A stretch of 64,000 nucleotides of DNA from Berghia stephanieae (lineage: Eukaryota > Mollusca > Gastropoda > Nudibranchia > Aeolidiidae), in the NCBI GenBank assembly GCA_034508935.3, contig CM067445.1, positions 73,937,569 through 74,001,568 on the forward strand, given 5' to 3'. The notes under the pieces were generated by a model. The model did not search any database. It worked only from the letters and a program-made list of their open reading frames with translations, and was not told the DNA's origin. Positions 1 through 15,200 of the stretch are shown in pieces. Numbering within the stretch: position 1 is the first letter of the stretch; each line of letters starts with the position of its first letter. The position numbers and the translations under genes are program-made.

Positions 1-266
1 ACAGGCTTTCCATTTCCTTCACAGCGATTGGATTTTACTTACTGAATCCAGTCTTGACTACCCTGCCCATGAATATTTGACTGTTGTCAGTTTTTGTCGG
101 GTTGAATCTTAAAGAGTTAAACAATGTCTAAACCTTAGCCTTTTTACCAAAGTATAATCATTTTCCTGAATTCATGGATTTTTTTTTCAATTGTGTTTAA
201 AAAAATGAATTCAGATATATAACATACGTCATATCCTATTTGTTTGTTTCTTTCTTTTTATTTCAG

Positions 267-3200
267 GTTGGCGAAAAATTGGGTAAAATGGAGGTGGAGA
301 AGCGGCAAGCTGTTGAGAATGAGGACTATGACAAGGCAAAAGTGAAAAAGCTACAGATGGATGAGTATCGGCTCCAAATATACAAGGATCTTAACCTGAA
401 TGAGCTTTTGGAAATAACTGGGGTAAGCTGTTTTGATACTTCCTTTTTTTTTCACAATGATTTAAATATTTAAAATCTAAAACAACTCAGCAGTTTAACG
501 GAGAGAGTTTCATTTTTGGGGGCAGCATGGCACAGTGGTATGATCTTTGCTTGCTATTACTTTCTTTTGTACCCAAAGGTATCAAAGGTTTGATTCCCCC
601 TCACTGTGCGTAATGATCGTGAGCACGTTACCTCATCCAAGCTCACTTTGCAGCATTGCACCACAGCTAATGCCTGGGTTATCCCTGTTTTCCCTTGGAA
701 TGGTCTCGAGAGAAAGAGTTCCCCCTGGGGATGAATAAAGAGAATTTAATTTTTGATGTCTCTTTAATTTTATTTTACATATAATGAATATTCTAAATGA
801 ACGTTGTCCATTCAGTTTGGCATATGTGGAAGCAGAGAACTGGAATATCTATGTTGATTTATACCAATTCCATTTTTATGCGAGTTGAGTGCTTTAGCAA
901 TTGCTCTGCTTTGTCTCATACATAAGTTAATATCATTATGCATTTCTGCTTCATCTGGATTCTACAGTCACGTAATCAACCACCATTGGAATATCAGCCT
1001 CTTCCACAACTGAGTCCTCCCCGACAAGGTGATATTTCATCAAGATCTCCCCGTTATGAAGATATTGTTTTACCAAGAAGGTAGGGGGAAAAAAAAAACG
1101 CATGCCATAAGTAGTAAACATGTTTGATATTTCAGAGCTGATAAATTGAATGACTTTTGTCTTTTTACTTCAGCTGTTTTGATCACTTTAAAATGATTGT
1201 ATCAATACTTAGATAGACTTTAACTTAATTTTAAAACCAAAAAGAAAATTAAATTAATAGAATTTGTAGATGGCATTGAAATATTCTTTTGACTCTTCCT
1301 TTTTGCTTGCATAATTATTATACTATTATGATTATTGCATTAACATAGATTTTAATAATTTAAAAAAATTAAATGATCAGTAGGAAGGATCTTTTATCTA
1401 GCAGAATTCACTAACAGTATTTCTTTTATTATTAAAAATTTGGTTACAAAGCATTTTTAAATTACTATCTCTTTTTGATTTGATATATATTATTTTTTAT
1501 CCAGCATTTTTGCATCGATGATAAAGATTAAATGTATCTTAAAATATTCTCTGTTTTCTATGGGTGTCTGCAGCTGTATCACAAATACTTATATTTGAGA
1601 GCAAACAAACAAAAGAAAATCAAAAGAATCTGAATCTCACATTTTGGTTTTTATGACTTAATTGAGGCAAACAACTATCGCAATTGTGTTGTTAGAGGGG
1701 CTCTAGATAAATAGAATCTGGTAATTGATGGCCTCAGTGGCAAACCGTTCAACTCCAAGAATACATTTTTCTAATTTTCGGTCAATATTCTTCAACCAAT
1801 GACACATGTCCATAAATATTGGGTAAAACTATAATGTTCTATTCCAATTAAATAACAAACCTCACATGTGACCCACTTCAGTCTTATATTATATCATGGT
1901 GAAACAGAACACCAGAAAGTGAATTGAACAGTTGAAAGGATTGGCATTATGTGACTCACTGTCTCAAAACAGTATTATGTTGGGAGAACTTGGTGCTGGA
2001 AATTGACTTTATAGCCACAAATATGAAAATTTGGTTTAATTTCTACACATCATGGAGGCGAATAAATACTATTAATTAATATTAATTTTATTGTGAATTC
2101 TCTTTACACAGTCCGATTTATCTCGTCATAATACCGGTTTGAGATGTTGGGTCACATGTGGAAGTTGATTTTTTATGAACTATATTAATTTTCCTCAATA
2201 AAGCTTATAGATTTGATAGATTCATACTTCAGCATCTGATTTACCTCCATGTTATACCACTTTGAGATGATTTGTCACATATTGTATTAACAATTACAAG
2301 CAAAGCATATTCAAAGTTTCATATCTCTTAGTATTCCAAGGATCAGATAGTCTATGAAGGTTGACAGTAAAAGGAAATGAGAGACTTAGAAACAATGAAA
2401 CATTCTTTCAACTTTTACAAAAAGCGATCAAGTAACAAGAACCTGAATGAAAGCAGCAAGAAGAGAATTAAAAAAGATCTGGAATATTTTTGGATGACAA
2501 ACTTGCCATTTTTCTTTCACGACATTCGTTTAAGTCCATTTCCTTGTTCAGTGTTTTTTAAAATCTTAATTTATATTTTTTAAAAAGTTTTAGAAATAAT
2601 GGTTCCATTGATTTTGTTATCTTTTCACACCAATATTATTCTACCCTATAGTTAGCTGCAAATAACCAAAGGGTTTTTCCCAAATTGCTTTATTAAAAAT
2701 TAAGTATCTTATTTTAACTTCTGTTGACATATGCTTTTATAGATCAAATTGGAATTGAATATTGATATGAAATGATGTTTATCAATAAATCCGTCCACTA
2801 ACTCGGAGATTGCTTTATGCACTAACAATGCATCTGTATATAGAAGCAAACCACCTGTAGAGGAAGAAGAGTCAGAACCAATCCCAGACCCTGAAGAATC
2901 GACCCCAGCAACAAAACCCGATGAACAGAATACACCTCAATCACCAATTGATGAAAGAAGGTTACCTGCTTTGAAACCAAAGTAAGTCCTTTATCATTTG
3001 GTTTCACAGGCTATGTGTGGTTTTATTTTATCTATGGTATGCACTATTCTGCAACGTATTTCTTTATAGTGGAGGATTTGAAAGAATGTAGTCATTCACT
3101 GACACCAATAAGAATTATCATGACTGCTAAATTATTGGTACACTGAGCACTTTTTCTGATCACTTTTTTGTCTTATTATCATATTGATGTTTAATTGTGA

Positions 3201-6200
3201 AGGTGCACACATTTTTGCATGCTGTATTTACTTTGCTACTGTTTAAAGATCACTTAATTTGTCTGTTTACTTTTCTCATCATACATTTTTTCCCTTTACT
3301 TTACTAAGTTGATTATATTATTTTATGGGATGAAAGGTGAATGGTAAATATATTATTTTATATCCATGATGTTTTGACATTTTGAAAGTCTGCTGTTAAG
3401 AAACGACTTGTAAATCAGCAAAACCAAAATAACAAAACAAAACAAAAAGAGACATAAAATCCGTTTTTGTTTATTAAATACGCATTATTGCTTTTTAGAC
3501 ATAGTCTTTTCATCACTGTAGATCTGAATTGATATTTAATTTGATTACATGATGAGTTTTATCACAATTAAAATGAGCAAAATTTTTGTTTGATTCAAAC
3601 CTTCTATTTCTCAAGGTCTTAAATTTTTAGTACAGAATTTATCTTTTTAAGAAAAGCCAGTTTAAAAGAAAATACTTAGCCATTTTAATACTCCACCCCC
3701 TTCTCCATGCAGTTAGTCTGAAACAACTGTTTAGTTTCATATGCTCCATACAAAATGTTTATGTCTGCAAATATTTTTAATCAGCATTTTTCATGAAAGA
3801 AATTGTTTGCGCAAGCAGATTTATCTTAAAATTCTTATTACTTCATGTTTGTGGAAACATGGCCCTTTAAATCAGCGAGCAATCCTTTCAGAGATTTCAT
3901 TGTTTTAAAAAAAAAGGAGAGAATTATGTGAATCTATCTTAATAAACAATAAATGAGTGAACAAATAAAGCTAGTAAGCTCCAAAAAGAATTAAGAGTTA
4001 TTTTTTTTTTCTGAAACACGTTGAAGTTTCCTGCACGATTTTTGTAAAAGCATTGCAAATTAACAGTGTCACTTCTTAGTGGAATTTTATATTATTTTTT
4101 TAACATATAATTTTTTTCGTTATGTGGACTTGTTAAAAATTGTATTTTTGCATGCATGTATGAGCTACACGTCACTTGAATTTCATTGCAGGTCACCTGA
4201 TTTGTATGTAAATTGTGGTGCTATAGTGGTCTAACTAGATTGTGTCATTAGTTTATTATCCCTTGCTTTCATTTTCATTTTATGTTCTGTTTTTCTTACT
4301 TCCATTATTAACTTGAGTTAATTGATGTTTTTAATGTAATTGATGCATACGATATGCCAAAAATGCAAAAAAATGTGACAAACTTTTGCATAACATCAAA
4401 ATAGTGAAAAGAGGAAGCTTTTATTCAACAGATTGTGAGACAAATTAAAACCAAAAAAAACCCCCAAAAATAACAAAACAATACAAAACAATCAGTGCTG
4501 GAATAATTGATTGAAGCCTAACCAAAGACGGCACATCGAACATTTCACTGTCCATTTGGTCTGTTAACACATTCCTTTCTCTCTCTGGTGATAACCAGAC
4601 AGTATGCTGTCCCTAATTTATATAACTGTGATTATATTCGTAGCTGTTCCATTTTAAAGGGCTTGAAATTAAGTTCACTCTTTATCACTCAGCTAATAGC
4701 TGATAGGTCACTCCTCTTTTTTGTTTGAAGGATTTATCACCTTGTGGGCAACTGGGCAAATTAGGATATTTTTCTATTTTATCAATGTTTTACCACTTCT
4801 CCTGTGTGAACATTTTATACCCTGACTCCTTTTTACAATATCTTTAAACTATAATTGTTATCCATTTGATGTTTTTGTGATCATAATGCAATCTTCGAAG
4901 AGTTTGATTTGGTCCCTCCATTATATTAGTTAAAACTTTGGTGCATTTACTTATCTTTATATATTTTTTTGCATCACCATAAATATGTTTGATACTAATA
5001 TTGTGTATCTTTGTGTGCAAATTTGTATGATGTATGTTTGCGTGTGTGAGTGTATGTCTATGATCGATCAGAGGGATAAAGCAATCAGAAAAATCCATAA
5101 AATTGGAAGTGTCAACTGTATAGAATAAAAGAAAATAACCCCCAAAAAATTGAATTAAAAAAACAGTGAAAAAAAATCCAGCAGTAGTTCGAATCAAATA
5201 AAATCTGAAAATAGCTAGAGCCTATTCAAGAAAACTTTCCAAAAAGCAAGGTTCAATTATACCATTATATTATTATTATTATTAGTAGGACATTGTCTCT
5301 CGATACACTTTGTCTTTATGTGGACTTTTCAACAACGCTCTTGAGTGTTGTCACTATTCTTCTTCTCCTTCTTTCTATAATTCATTAAAATTTAGAAATT
5401 TAGTCCATTTGTTGTTTTTTTTTAAGCCAAAGAAAAACTTAACAAAAAGAGTATACTTTCATTATTGTTGTTTTCAGTCGGTATTTTTCAATATCATTAT
5501 ATTAATTTTGAGTTTGATGCCAAGTAAGTAAGTTGTTCCATAACTGGAACATATTTGGAGAAAATGATTAAAAATGGCTATTAAGATTAGGAGGGGGAAT
5601 ATTTAAAATTTGATATTCTAGCTGTCTGGTTTGTATTTTATTTGATTTATGTTGATTAGACAGTTCAGTCCTTTTTATGAAAAGTTGAAATTTCAGTCCT
5701 AGCATTTATGTCATGTTTTGGTAATAATCCTAATTCATACTTGTCAACATCTGTTTTCCTACTAATAAGTTGTTGAAATATTGACATTTCCCATTTACCA
5801 TATATATTGTTAAAATTCCATCTTTTAGCATGAGAAACTATTTACTCAATGAATGTTTATTCACAATTTTGATTTAGTTTGTTAAATAGCTATACACGAT
5901 AGATATTACTTACTTCTAATTGGCTGTAATATGACCTGAAATTATCGCATGTTCCAGTGATTTCCTTAGATGTCTGTGATTAAACTTAAATTGTTTTGAT
6001 CAGTTTTTATCTTCTAAAATCAAACTGTCTTAATAGCACAGTGGTCTCCATCAAAGAAATTGCATCTTGTATTGTAGGGGGAAATTACCTAAAGTAAAGT
6101 TTAGTCTTGGAACCTGTAGGAGGGTTAACCCTCTCCTTACCAACCACAGGAAAATTGTCATATTCGTTACGATCCAACCAGCACTTTGATCATTCAGATT

Positions 6201-9200
6201 TCTTTTGTAAAACACACAATTTAAAGAAAAATGTTTTACTATAGCAAAAAAAAAAAAAAAAAGAAAAAGTGACACTGCGTTGTAGAGTTCATTTTGCTGA
6301 TCAATATTATGCATAGAATGTATTTGTTGCTTTTCTGTTTGAGTAAGAAAAAACTATTTTTGTGTTTGGTGGATGTGAAATTTTGGGGAAAATTCTGAAA
6401 ATGGCTGGTAAGGAAAGGGTTAAGTGAAATTATCATCAGGGATTTAGACGTGATAAAATGTGGTCCTCTTGGTTGTGCAGTGTTGCAGTCTGGTGGTATG
6501 GCACTTACCTTCAGACCTGTAGGTCCCTGGTCATAGTCCCAAGTCCAAGTGCAAAGTTGAGTCCTTGGAAAAGACTCTTTACATGCACTTGTTTATGGTA
6601 TTCAGGTATGAAATGAGTACCTTATTAGTATTAGAGTTGTCCATGTGGAAAAAACTGTAATAGCACCTTACAGGCAGGATGTCTTGTCCTGCATGTTTTA
6701 AAAAAATTGAGCATTTATATAGCGCAAAGCACTTAACAAGGGATCCCTAGCCAACAGCAACACTTAACCCTTAGATGGAACATGATGCCTGTTAGGCGAT
6801 ATTACAATGTTAACTGTTGCATTGTTTTATATAGCGCTTTAATTACATTTAATTAGAAGCTCAAATTTTTAAAAAATAATTATTCGTTACCCTTTGAGAA
6901 ATATTTTTCTTCAACATGGAATGAGAAATACAACCTCTTTCATAGTGGATGTTAACTGTTGCTGTTGTTTTATATAGCGCTTTGAATACATTTAATTAGA
7001 AGCTCAAATTAAAAATGAAAAAAAGTTATTCGTTACCCTTTGAGAAATATTTTTCTTCAACATGGAAATGAAAAATACAACCTCTTTCATAGTGGATGTG
7101 TATTCTGAAGAAAAAATATATAAATAAAAGTGTTTATTTCACATTCAAGGAATTCATTTTTAAAAATCTGCTTTTTAATAAGAAAATTAATTAACACACA
7201 TTAAAACTTTGAATTGATACTGGGATATCAATTAAAAAGAATGTATTGTGAATTATAATGCACTTTTAGACATTTGTATTTCTTATCTTTTTTTCTTTCC
7301 TTAAAGAAAACATATATTTGGAAAGGCATATGTTTTGAATATTTTATTTTAATGCCCGACTTGACTGTTGTGTCTTTTTGTACTTCTTTACTTTGATTTG
7401 CAGTGTTAACCTGTTTTCAATTTTCTTCATCGCGTTCACAGCTTTTAGAAAAAAATCTTTTGAAGTGTTTTTATATAAATACAGGTAATATGAATGATAT
7501 GTATTTCATTTGATAATGTTTGGTATTTACTATTCATATTTCGCCAATGTGAAATTTAAAACTGAAAGCTTTTTTATCATTCTTTACTTTTGTTATCTGC
7601 TTTACTTGATAAATCTCGTTACAAGACATATTGAATTGATATTTTATATCACTAGCTTCCTCTTAAATTTAACTTTGAAATACTGTTTCCTTTACTCCAT
7701 GATCATATAAAATTATCTAATAAGATCATTTTGCAATATCAATTATTCTCCATCTTTGGAATTGGACAGTTTTTCGACTAAAACAATATGCTGAAAATTA
7801 GGTTCGTATAAACATGATAAGAATTGCAAATTTAGAAAGTGATTGAATTGAATTATTTTTTATCTGAAGAAATTTATTTGGAGAAAGTATTTTTCAAATC
7901 AAACTATGTAAGTATTTTATGTTTCACTGTTTACTTTTTACAGAACCTTGATAGAAGAAGAGGCTTTTCCTCCTGAGCAGGAGCCATCTGGTGAGTGGAG
8001 GGTTGTCTGAAATATTCAAAATTTTACACAGTTTGCCAGGACCTTTTGTGACTATTTAACTTTGACTCACTGCTATATGTGAACTTTGAACCTTCAAAGT
8101 AATGAATTGATTTAATCATGGGCAACAAGTTTAAATAAATAATCGGCTTCATCTCTCCTCTAATCCCACCAGACGCATTTAAAAAATAGAGATGTGAAAT
8201 GTAACATTTTACAAGAAATGCTCAGTCTGTTCAACCGCCTGCATTTTTTTTTTGGTCTCGTTTATAAACAGGGTCATTTACACTATAAATCACATGGACC
8301 CTATTAACCGGACTACTAGAAATTTCCTTTCTTGATTCTCTCTTGTTACCATTAAAAAAAACAAAAAAAAAAAAAAACAGTTAAAGGCAAAATAATCACA
8401 TCAGTTTTCTGTAATAGATAACAGACATGTTATGATAATCTGTGTGACTGCTGTTCCAAAACTTTTGAATATTTTTTTCAGCATTGTTTCCGTAAATATA
8501 CGAAAATAAAGAATAACAATTACCATATAATTATTTGGATTGAGGAGGGTAGGGGTAGAAGGGTAATGAAAGGACCTGAGCCATGGAATTTTTGCCATTT
8601 ATACATTTTTTAATCAAAGTGAAATTATATCCAATTGGTTGTTGTTACAACATATCTCTTTTAAAGAATTGGAGTTAATGATTAATTATGCTGAATTTCA
8701 ATGAACTCTCTTAAAAAAATTGTTTAACTTTATTTTACAGAGCCAGAGCCAATGACGGAAGTTGATTTGAGGGAAGCCTCTACTGCTATTGATATCTTTG
8801 GTTTGTCGCTGGTAAGTTGTAAGTAAGGTATACAAGGTTCAAAAGTGTTACATGTGATGCATAGGTTTATTTTAAAAAAACACATTTCCACTATCTGCAA
8901 AAAAATTTTTGAAAATGTGTATTCCTTTGTTATACATTATCAATTTAAATCTTTATGTCATTTATATATAATTGGTTTTATGTCTAAAAATTGCACTGAT
9001 TTAAAAATTTTAAAATCCTCAAATAAAAAAAATGGGATTTTTTCTGGTTGTACTTCTAGATTAAGCAGACCCTAATGATGAATTGTGTGCACTTAATTGC
9101 TGCAAATACAGTTAATTAGTGCATTGCAAACTTTTCAACCTTATATTATTATCAGATAGATCAAACATAATGCAACAAATTTTGAAATACAATTTATATA

Positions 9201-9212
9201 TATATATATATA

Positions 9213-9256
<44 letters not shown>

Positions 9257-12200
9257 CAGTAAATTAGATGGGCCTGCTGGAAACAAAAGTGAAAAATTGC
9301 TTGATAGCGAAGGAATCGAGTTGTAACCATGATGGACTGAATTCTATTTTTATAATCATTAATCAGGTCTCTAAAGCCTACTCTAAGACTTGGTCTTACA
9401 GAGAGGATGCTCTCACATCTGTCTACAAACAAATGCAGGAGATGCCAGTGGGAAACAAAGATGAAGCCAAATCAGTTTTACGTGCAGCCATTTTCTTGGT
9501 GAAACGTGGAATTGATGACAAAGTTTATGCTGTAAGTACTGTTTTATTGTCATCTCTCTCATGTAAAGATTCTATTGAAAATGTATGCATTTGAAGCTAA
9601 TGGATACCGATTGTAGTGCTTAGGAGATTGTTTTATTGAAGACATGTGTATCTGATAGGAGTCCTGAAGTTCAATCAGTAGAGCACCAGATACCAGAGTA
9701 AGTTGCACTAAATTTTTTTTTTTTTTAAACCTCTCTTCAGCTAGCAGGAATTGCGTAGTTGGCCTGTTAGATCTGGTGGAAAGAACACTATAAAATCCCA
9801 TTTAAAGAGTAACAAAAAATTATTACTGTCAGTTTAGCATGATAAACCTGTTAGATCTGGTGGAAAGAACACTAAAAAATCCCATTTAAAGAGTAACAAA
9901 AAAATATTACTGTCAGTTTAGCATGATAAACAGGCTCTATAGGCCATTTGGCTCTCAAGGCTAACTTTGATTACCATATGTGTATCTGATGAAATGATTT
10001 AGTTAATATATAAGCAGAAAAGAACTGATAAGCTTTTTATCCTACAAATGGCATTCAAAGAATTTTCAATCGTAGAAAGTTTTTAAAAAATTTTTTTTTA
10101 AGGTTTCATATTTCTAAAATACATAGCATTGAAAGAACGTGGCTGCACTGAATATAAGATTTGAGTATTAATTCACCTTTTTACGTCTTTTGTTTTTGAA
10201 AAAATATATTTCAGGTTTTCAAAGCCTCTTTGAGTTTACTACGGATGATTCTCACTGATTTTGTTTCAAAACACAAGTATGTTCAACTCCATTATTCTTA
10301 AGCTTTGGTTTGATTTTTTTTTTCTTTTCATATCGTATGTCCAGCCATAACATGAAAGAGTGTATTGGTTGCCATCAATTTTGGGAGCAATGAGAATATT
10401 TAGGCTGCACTGTTTTAAAGTATAACTCATGTATGCAAATTTTTATTACTGAAATGTGATCGAACGTGATTTTTAACACTTTCTTATACTGACTATTTTT
10501 TCCTTACGGACTGGCAGTAACCCGGATCTGGTATGAAAGATAACAGTGAGCAAAAACACTAACTTTATTAAATTACACCCGATCAGGTTCATATTTTATG
10601 AATGAACCTGTTGGACAAAGGATATTATAGCTGACATGTACTCTTCAACAACCATTGTAACAATAAAAGTCTCAATAGAAATTTAAAGGAAAATTAAAAT
10701 GTTACGTTTGCATATTTAAAAGCTATTTATGCTTTCGAAACAAAGCTTATTGAAATGTCATTCTACTGAATTGCATAATGTATTTGATTTTTAGATAAGA
10801 GGTATAAACTATTTTCAAGTTTAACTACCCCAATTAACTACAAGTTCTATTCTGAAAAAAATTTGCTAAGCAGATGCTTATATTTTATTCGGTAGCACAA
10901 TCCGCAAAACATTTTTATTATGCAGAAGCTTAAAACATGTTATTATAGTTTCCTACTATTATGTTTAAGGGCTTTGAAATAACATCTTAGTATCCTTCAT
11001 ATCCATTTCCCTTTCCCACATCACTTTTGTTTGTACATTCCATACAAAAATACCTTGTTAGGGTGCTGGAAATTGTGCTTTACATGTCCACTTTGCACTA
11101 GCCATTATTTTCTTTGTTTTTATTCATTTTCTTTTATACTCACAAGAGAGGAGCAGAAGCTATTTTGCAAATTGTTATGGGTACAGTCTGTGCGTTTGAT
11201 AGCGATAAAATGTTAAGACTTTTAACCTATTTAAATGTAGAGGTCAAATCTATTGTATTGTCACGATTGATTGATTGCTTTTTCTTTTCATTAGATTGGC
11301 CAAGGCAGATATATCAACAGCTGTAGAACGAAGCATTTCAAATCTTTTGCACAAAGCTGGAGATACAGCTGTTAGAAACAGGGATGATGCCAAGAATTTT
11401 GTATTGGAAATGGCCAACTTTCCAGAAGTTAAGGTTTGTTTGATAGATAAGCGGTAGCAAGAAAAAAATTCAAGTCTTTTTCATGACCAATGTTAAAATT
11501 CTAATTTTTAATAACCCGACAATGTAAAGTAATTTTGCTCATATTCTAAATAGCTTAAATGTTGATGTCATTCTTACATTTGAACGATTCTCTTCCATCA
11601 CACAGAATAGATAGCTTAGTTTGAATGCAGACAAGACAACTCTTGAATCGGAAAGTTTGGCACTATTGTCAAAACCTGTTTTGTGTCTTCTGATATCAGT
11701 TCCAGTCATATATATTTCTGAAAAGTATTTTAACTCATCCATGATTTTTAAAAAAATACAATTCCATACTGCTTGCATGACTACAAAACATAGAAAATCA
11801 TTTGTTTACGCTAGTTTAAAAGATTTAGATATCTTTAACAATGATTATTAATATCTTATAGTGGGAAAACTGAAGACATTTTTTCTTCATTATCTCTACC
11901 AGCCTACCCATGCAGTACCTCATGAGTGTGTGAAACCCTTTAAACTAAATCTGGGACCAAGGCATGCTCAGAGTAGATGTGAGGTGGTGGAGTCTCTCTA
12001 TGCCAAGTTTGGACTAAAGAAGTTTGTGATTTTAGATCATTTGTTTATTTTCAGGGTTTTTTTTTGTTGTTGTTGTTTTCTTATGAGTTTCCTCTTCATT
12101 TTTTCCCCCAATCATTTTACTCCTTAATTACTCTTGAATATGGAGAAAAATTCAGGGATAAAAAGTAGATTGAGAGGGTTAAAAGATCATTCAAACATGA

Positions 12201-15200
12201 CCTGTCTTATTTAGGGGATTAAATTGTCTTTCAGGTTAGGAGAAATGACTTCTGTCCTTACTTTGTTTTATATCATCTAACCTTTGTCATGAGAATATTA
12301 TAAAATGTCAAGGTTATCATTTTCTCCCAAAATGATTTTCCCAGAATTATATTTTTTTTTACATTGAAGTCCTAAATCTAAAGCATTGTCATCCAGAACA
12401 TATTTTAAAGATGGGTATAGCACTACGTGTATCCATATTATTCAATGCCATAACCGTTTTAAAGAGATATATTTTTTATGATTTATATTTTTTCTTTAAA
12501 TTCAAGTGGCCTTACAATGGACAATGTGATGAACTTCAATGTGCAGGCTTTGCAGCATAATGCAGGCGAGGTCAGGGATGTTACTGAGAGGCTTATCAAA
12601 CAAATGTACAAGGATCACGGGGCCCCAGTCAAGGACTATCTCCCACCAGGTTGAGTAATTTTTTTCCATTTAGTTATATTCTTGATTACCCGAGTAGATA
12701 GAATGGAACTTTTGGAAAAGACATTCAGACAGATAATTAGTGGAATAAGTTTAAAATCTACAAAAGAGTTTGTGGTGGATATCTTGTCAGTTTATAATTA
12801 TTTATCTATCTTCAATACATTTTTTGTTTTTGTTTTCATATTTTTATCCCCTTTTATTCTCAGATGATGAAAAGAATCGTAAAAATACATTGTGGAGACA
12901 GTTGTTTGAATATTTTGACAAGGTTGATGGCAAACCAAGCAAGGCTGATTTGAAAGTGAGGCAGACACTAACTTAACTTGACTAAATTCATTTTTCAGTA
13001 AATTTCGCAAATACAATCTTATAAATGTATTTACTTTTTGCAAGATGTTTGTCTCAATAAAATTATATAGACTATTTCTTGCAATAAGCAGTTACTCTAA
13101 ATTTTGAAATGATTAATCTATTGTAAGTTGTAATGTGCAAATTTACATACATTAGAATAGTTTTATTAGGGTTCCATTTCTTTTGTTAATTTTATTATCT
13201 TTCCCTTTAAAAAAAAACAATTTGCCACCAGAAAAAGAAAGCTGAAGACGAGAGCAAGAAGCAGGCAGAAATTGACGCATTACAGAAGCAATTGCAACAA
13301 CTTAGGGATATGAATGCTGGAAAAGCTGTAAGTTAACATTACAGTAACTCGTTATCTCGAATTGTTCCTTGATACTACACTGAGTTTACCTTTTTGCACA
13401 TCTCATGCTCAATTATAAATTATTTATGAAGATCTTGTTTATATTTTATCCCATTAGATAGAGTCCTCTTGGAGCAGTATTTAAATGTTCGGAGATGCTT
13501 ATGATTTCTTTCCTGATTACATATTAATCTTGTCTCTTAATTCTAAAAAAGTATGGGCGCAAGTACAGGTCCATGTTAAAATTCTGGAAATATATGTATG
13601 AGATAGTGCCAGACTAAGTGAAAAAAAAATTTACAGCAAAACATGCATTCTCTTTTTGAAGAATTTAAACATTTGGTCATTTTCTGTAACTTCTACTTCT
13701 AGTCCAATGGTAGCATGCCTAACTGGTAATCATGTGGTCTGTGTTACGATTCCCAGTTAAGAGAGGTTCATTTTTTCAAGTGATTTTTTTTCTTGTAATT
13801 TTCTTTCTGCTTTGTTCGGATAACACTGTCTCATGGTTTCAAGTTTGTATCTCTGACTTATAAAGTTCAATCCACTTATTGTCAAAATATAATCTGCTCT
13901 CATTGTAGGAAACACAGTATTTGAATAATATTGAAAAAGATAATTCAGATTTTTAAAAGTAAACCATTAAATACTCTCACTTTCAATTTTATGTTGATGT
14001 GCATTGAACTTTTAAATAGTGATACGTTTGTTTTTGTTTTAGTTTTTTTTTCCCCTTTTGTTAATGCACGTTTTAACCTTCACACATCACGGTGAATGTC
14101 ACTAATCAATCCTTTTAATCAACTTGGATCTGATCAATGCTAGTGGTAACTTGCCTGTCATTGTCAGGGATTAACCAAGAATAACAATAACATCAGGCCA
14201 CCATTATTGTATTGTTTTTTTTATTTTTTATTTTTTTAAATTTTTTTTTTGGGGGGGGGGGGAGGGGCGTTGACATACTCCAGCAAAGTTGATTTCTTGT
14301 TGCAACAGATATATTTTTAGTCTTTTGAACATGTGGAGAAATTTTGCAAATAAAAAAAGGGCTTATTATGCACAGGCACTTATTTATTTCAATTATTGAA
14401 TTGTCATAATAACACTCAACAGAATAAGATCAAAGGTGGAGGAATATCTGTCTTTGACACAGAGCGGATTCAGAAAAGATAGGAGTACCAGTGACATTGT
14501 ATGAGCTCATAGATGGTTGAAAGCCAGAACTGAAAAATACAAAGAAGAGTTCACTATATTGAGCATTGGCATGAGCTCTGCCTTTGATACAATCTGCAGA
14601 ACGAAGCTTTTGAAGGTACTAAACAGGATGTATATGACAGATGCAGAGTGCAACCAGTCAGTACGCGGATAAAGAAACAAAGATAGAAACTTTTCGGACA
14701 CATACTCAGACGAGATGAAAATATTCCAGCTCAAACCTCAATGGATGATTACTTCAAGCAAGGAGTCAAATACAGAGGGCATACACCAACTTCACTTCCA
14801 ACAACATCGAATCAAGGTCTAAAAAAATATCAAAATATATTTAGAAACAACAACTGAAGAACTGATTTCAACAACACAAGGAAACATCCAATTGCCTCAG
14901 CACCTTAACACACATGATGACATTTAAAAGCTAAGAACACTTGCACTGGACAGGGGCGTTGGCATACTCCAGCAAAGTTGATTTCTTGTTGCAACAGATA
15001 TATTTTTAGTCTTTTGAACATGTGGAGAAATTTTGCAAATAAAAAAAGGGCTTATTATGCACAGGCACTTATTTATTTCAATTATTGAATTGTCATAATA
15101 ACACTCAACAGAATAAGATCAAAGGTGGAGGAATATCTGTCTTTGACACAGAGCGGATTCAGAAAAGATAGGAGTACCAGTGACATTGTATGAGCTCATA

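Larger units (their letters stand above)
2982..7943 (+). other. CEP104: CEP104 intron 3 (4.96 kb), mostly unannotated AT-rich sequence
   Basis: Largest intron of the gene in this window along with intron 12. Apart from the SINE pair at 6470-6808 and the duplication at 6809-7096, I see only AT-rich sequence, short homopolymers and no conserved reading frame. The short open frames at 4844-5197 and 5310-5531 show no recognisable motif. Confidence 0.6.

Noticed and set aside
4844-5197. 117-residue minus-strand frame in CEP104 intron 3
   Set aside because: AT-rich intronic sequence with no motif or splice partner.
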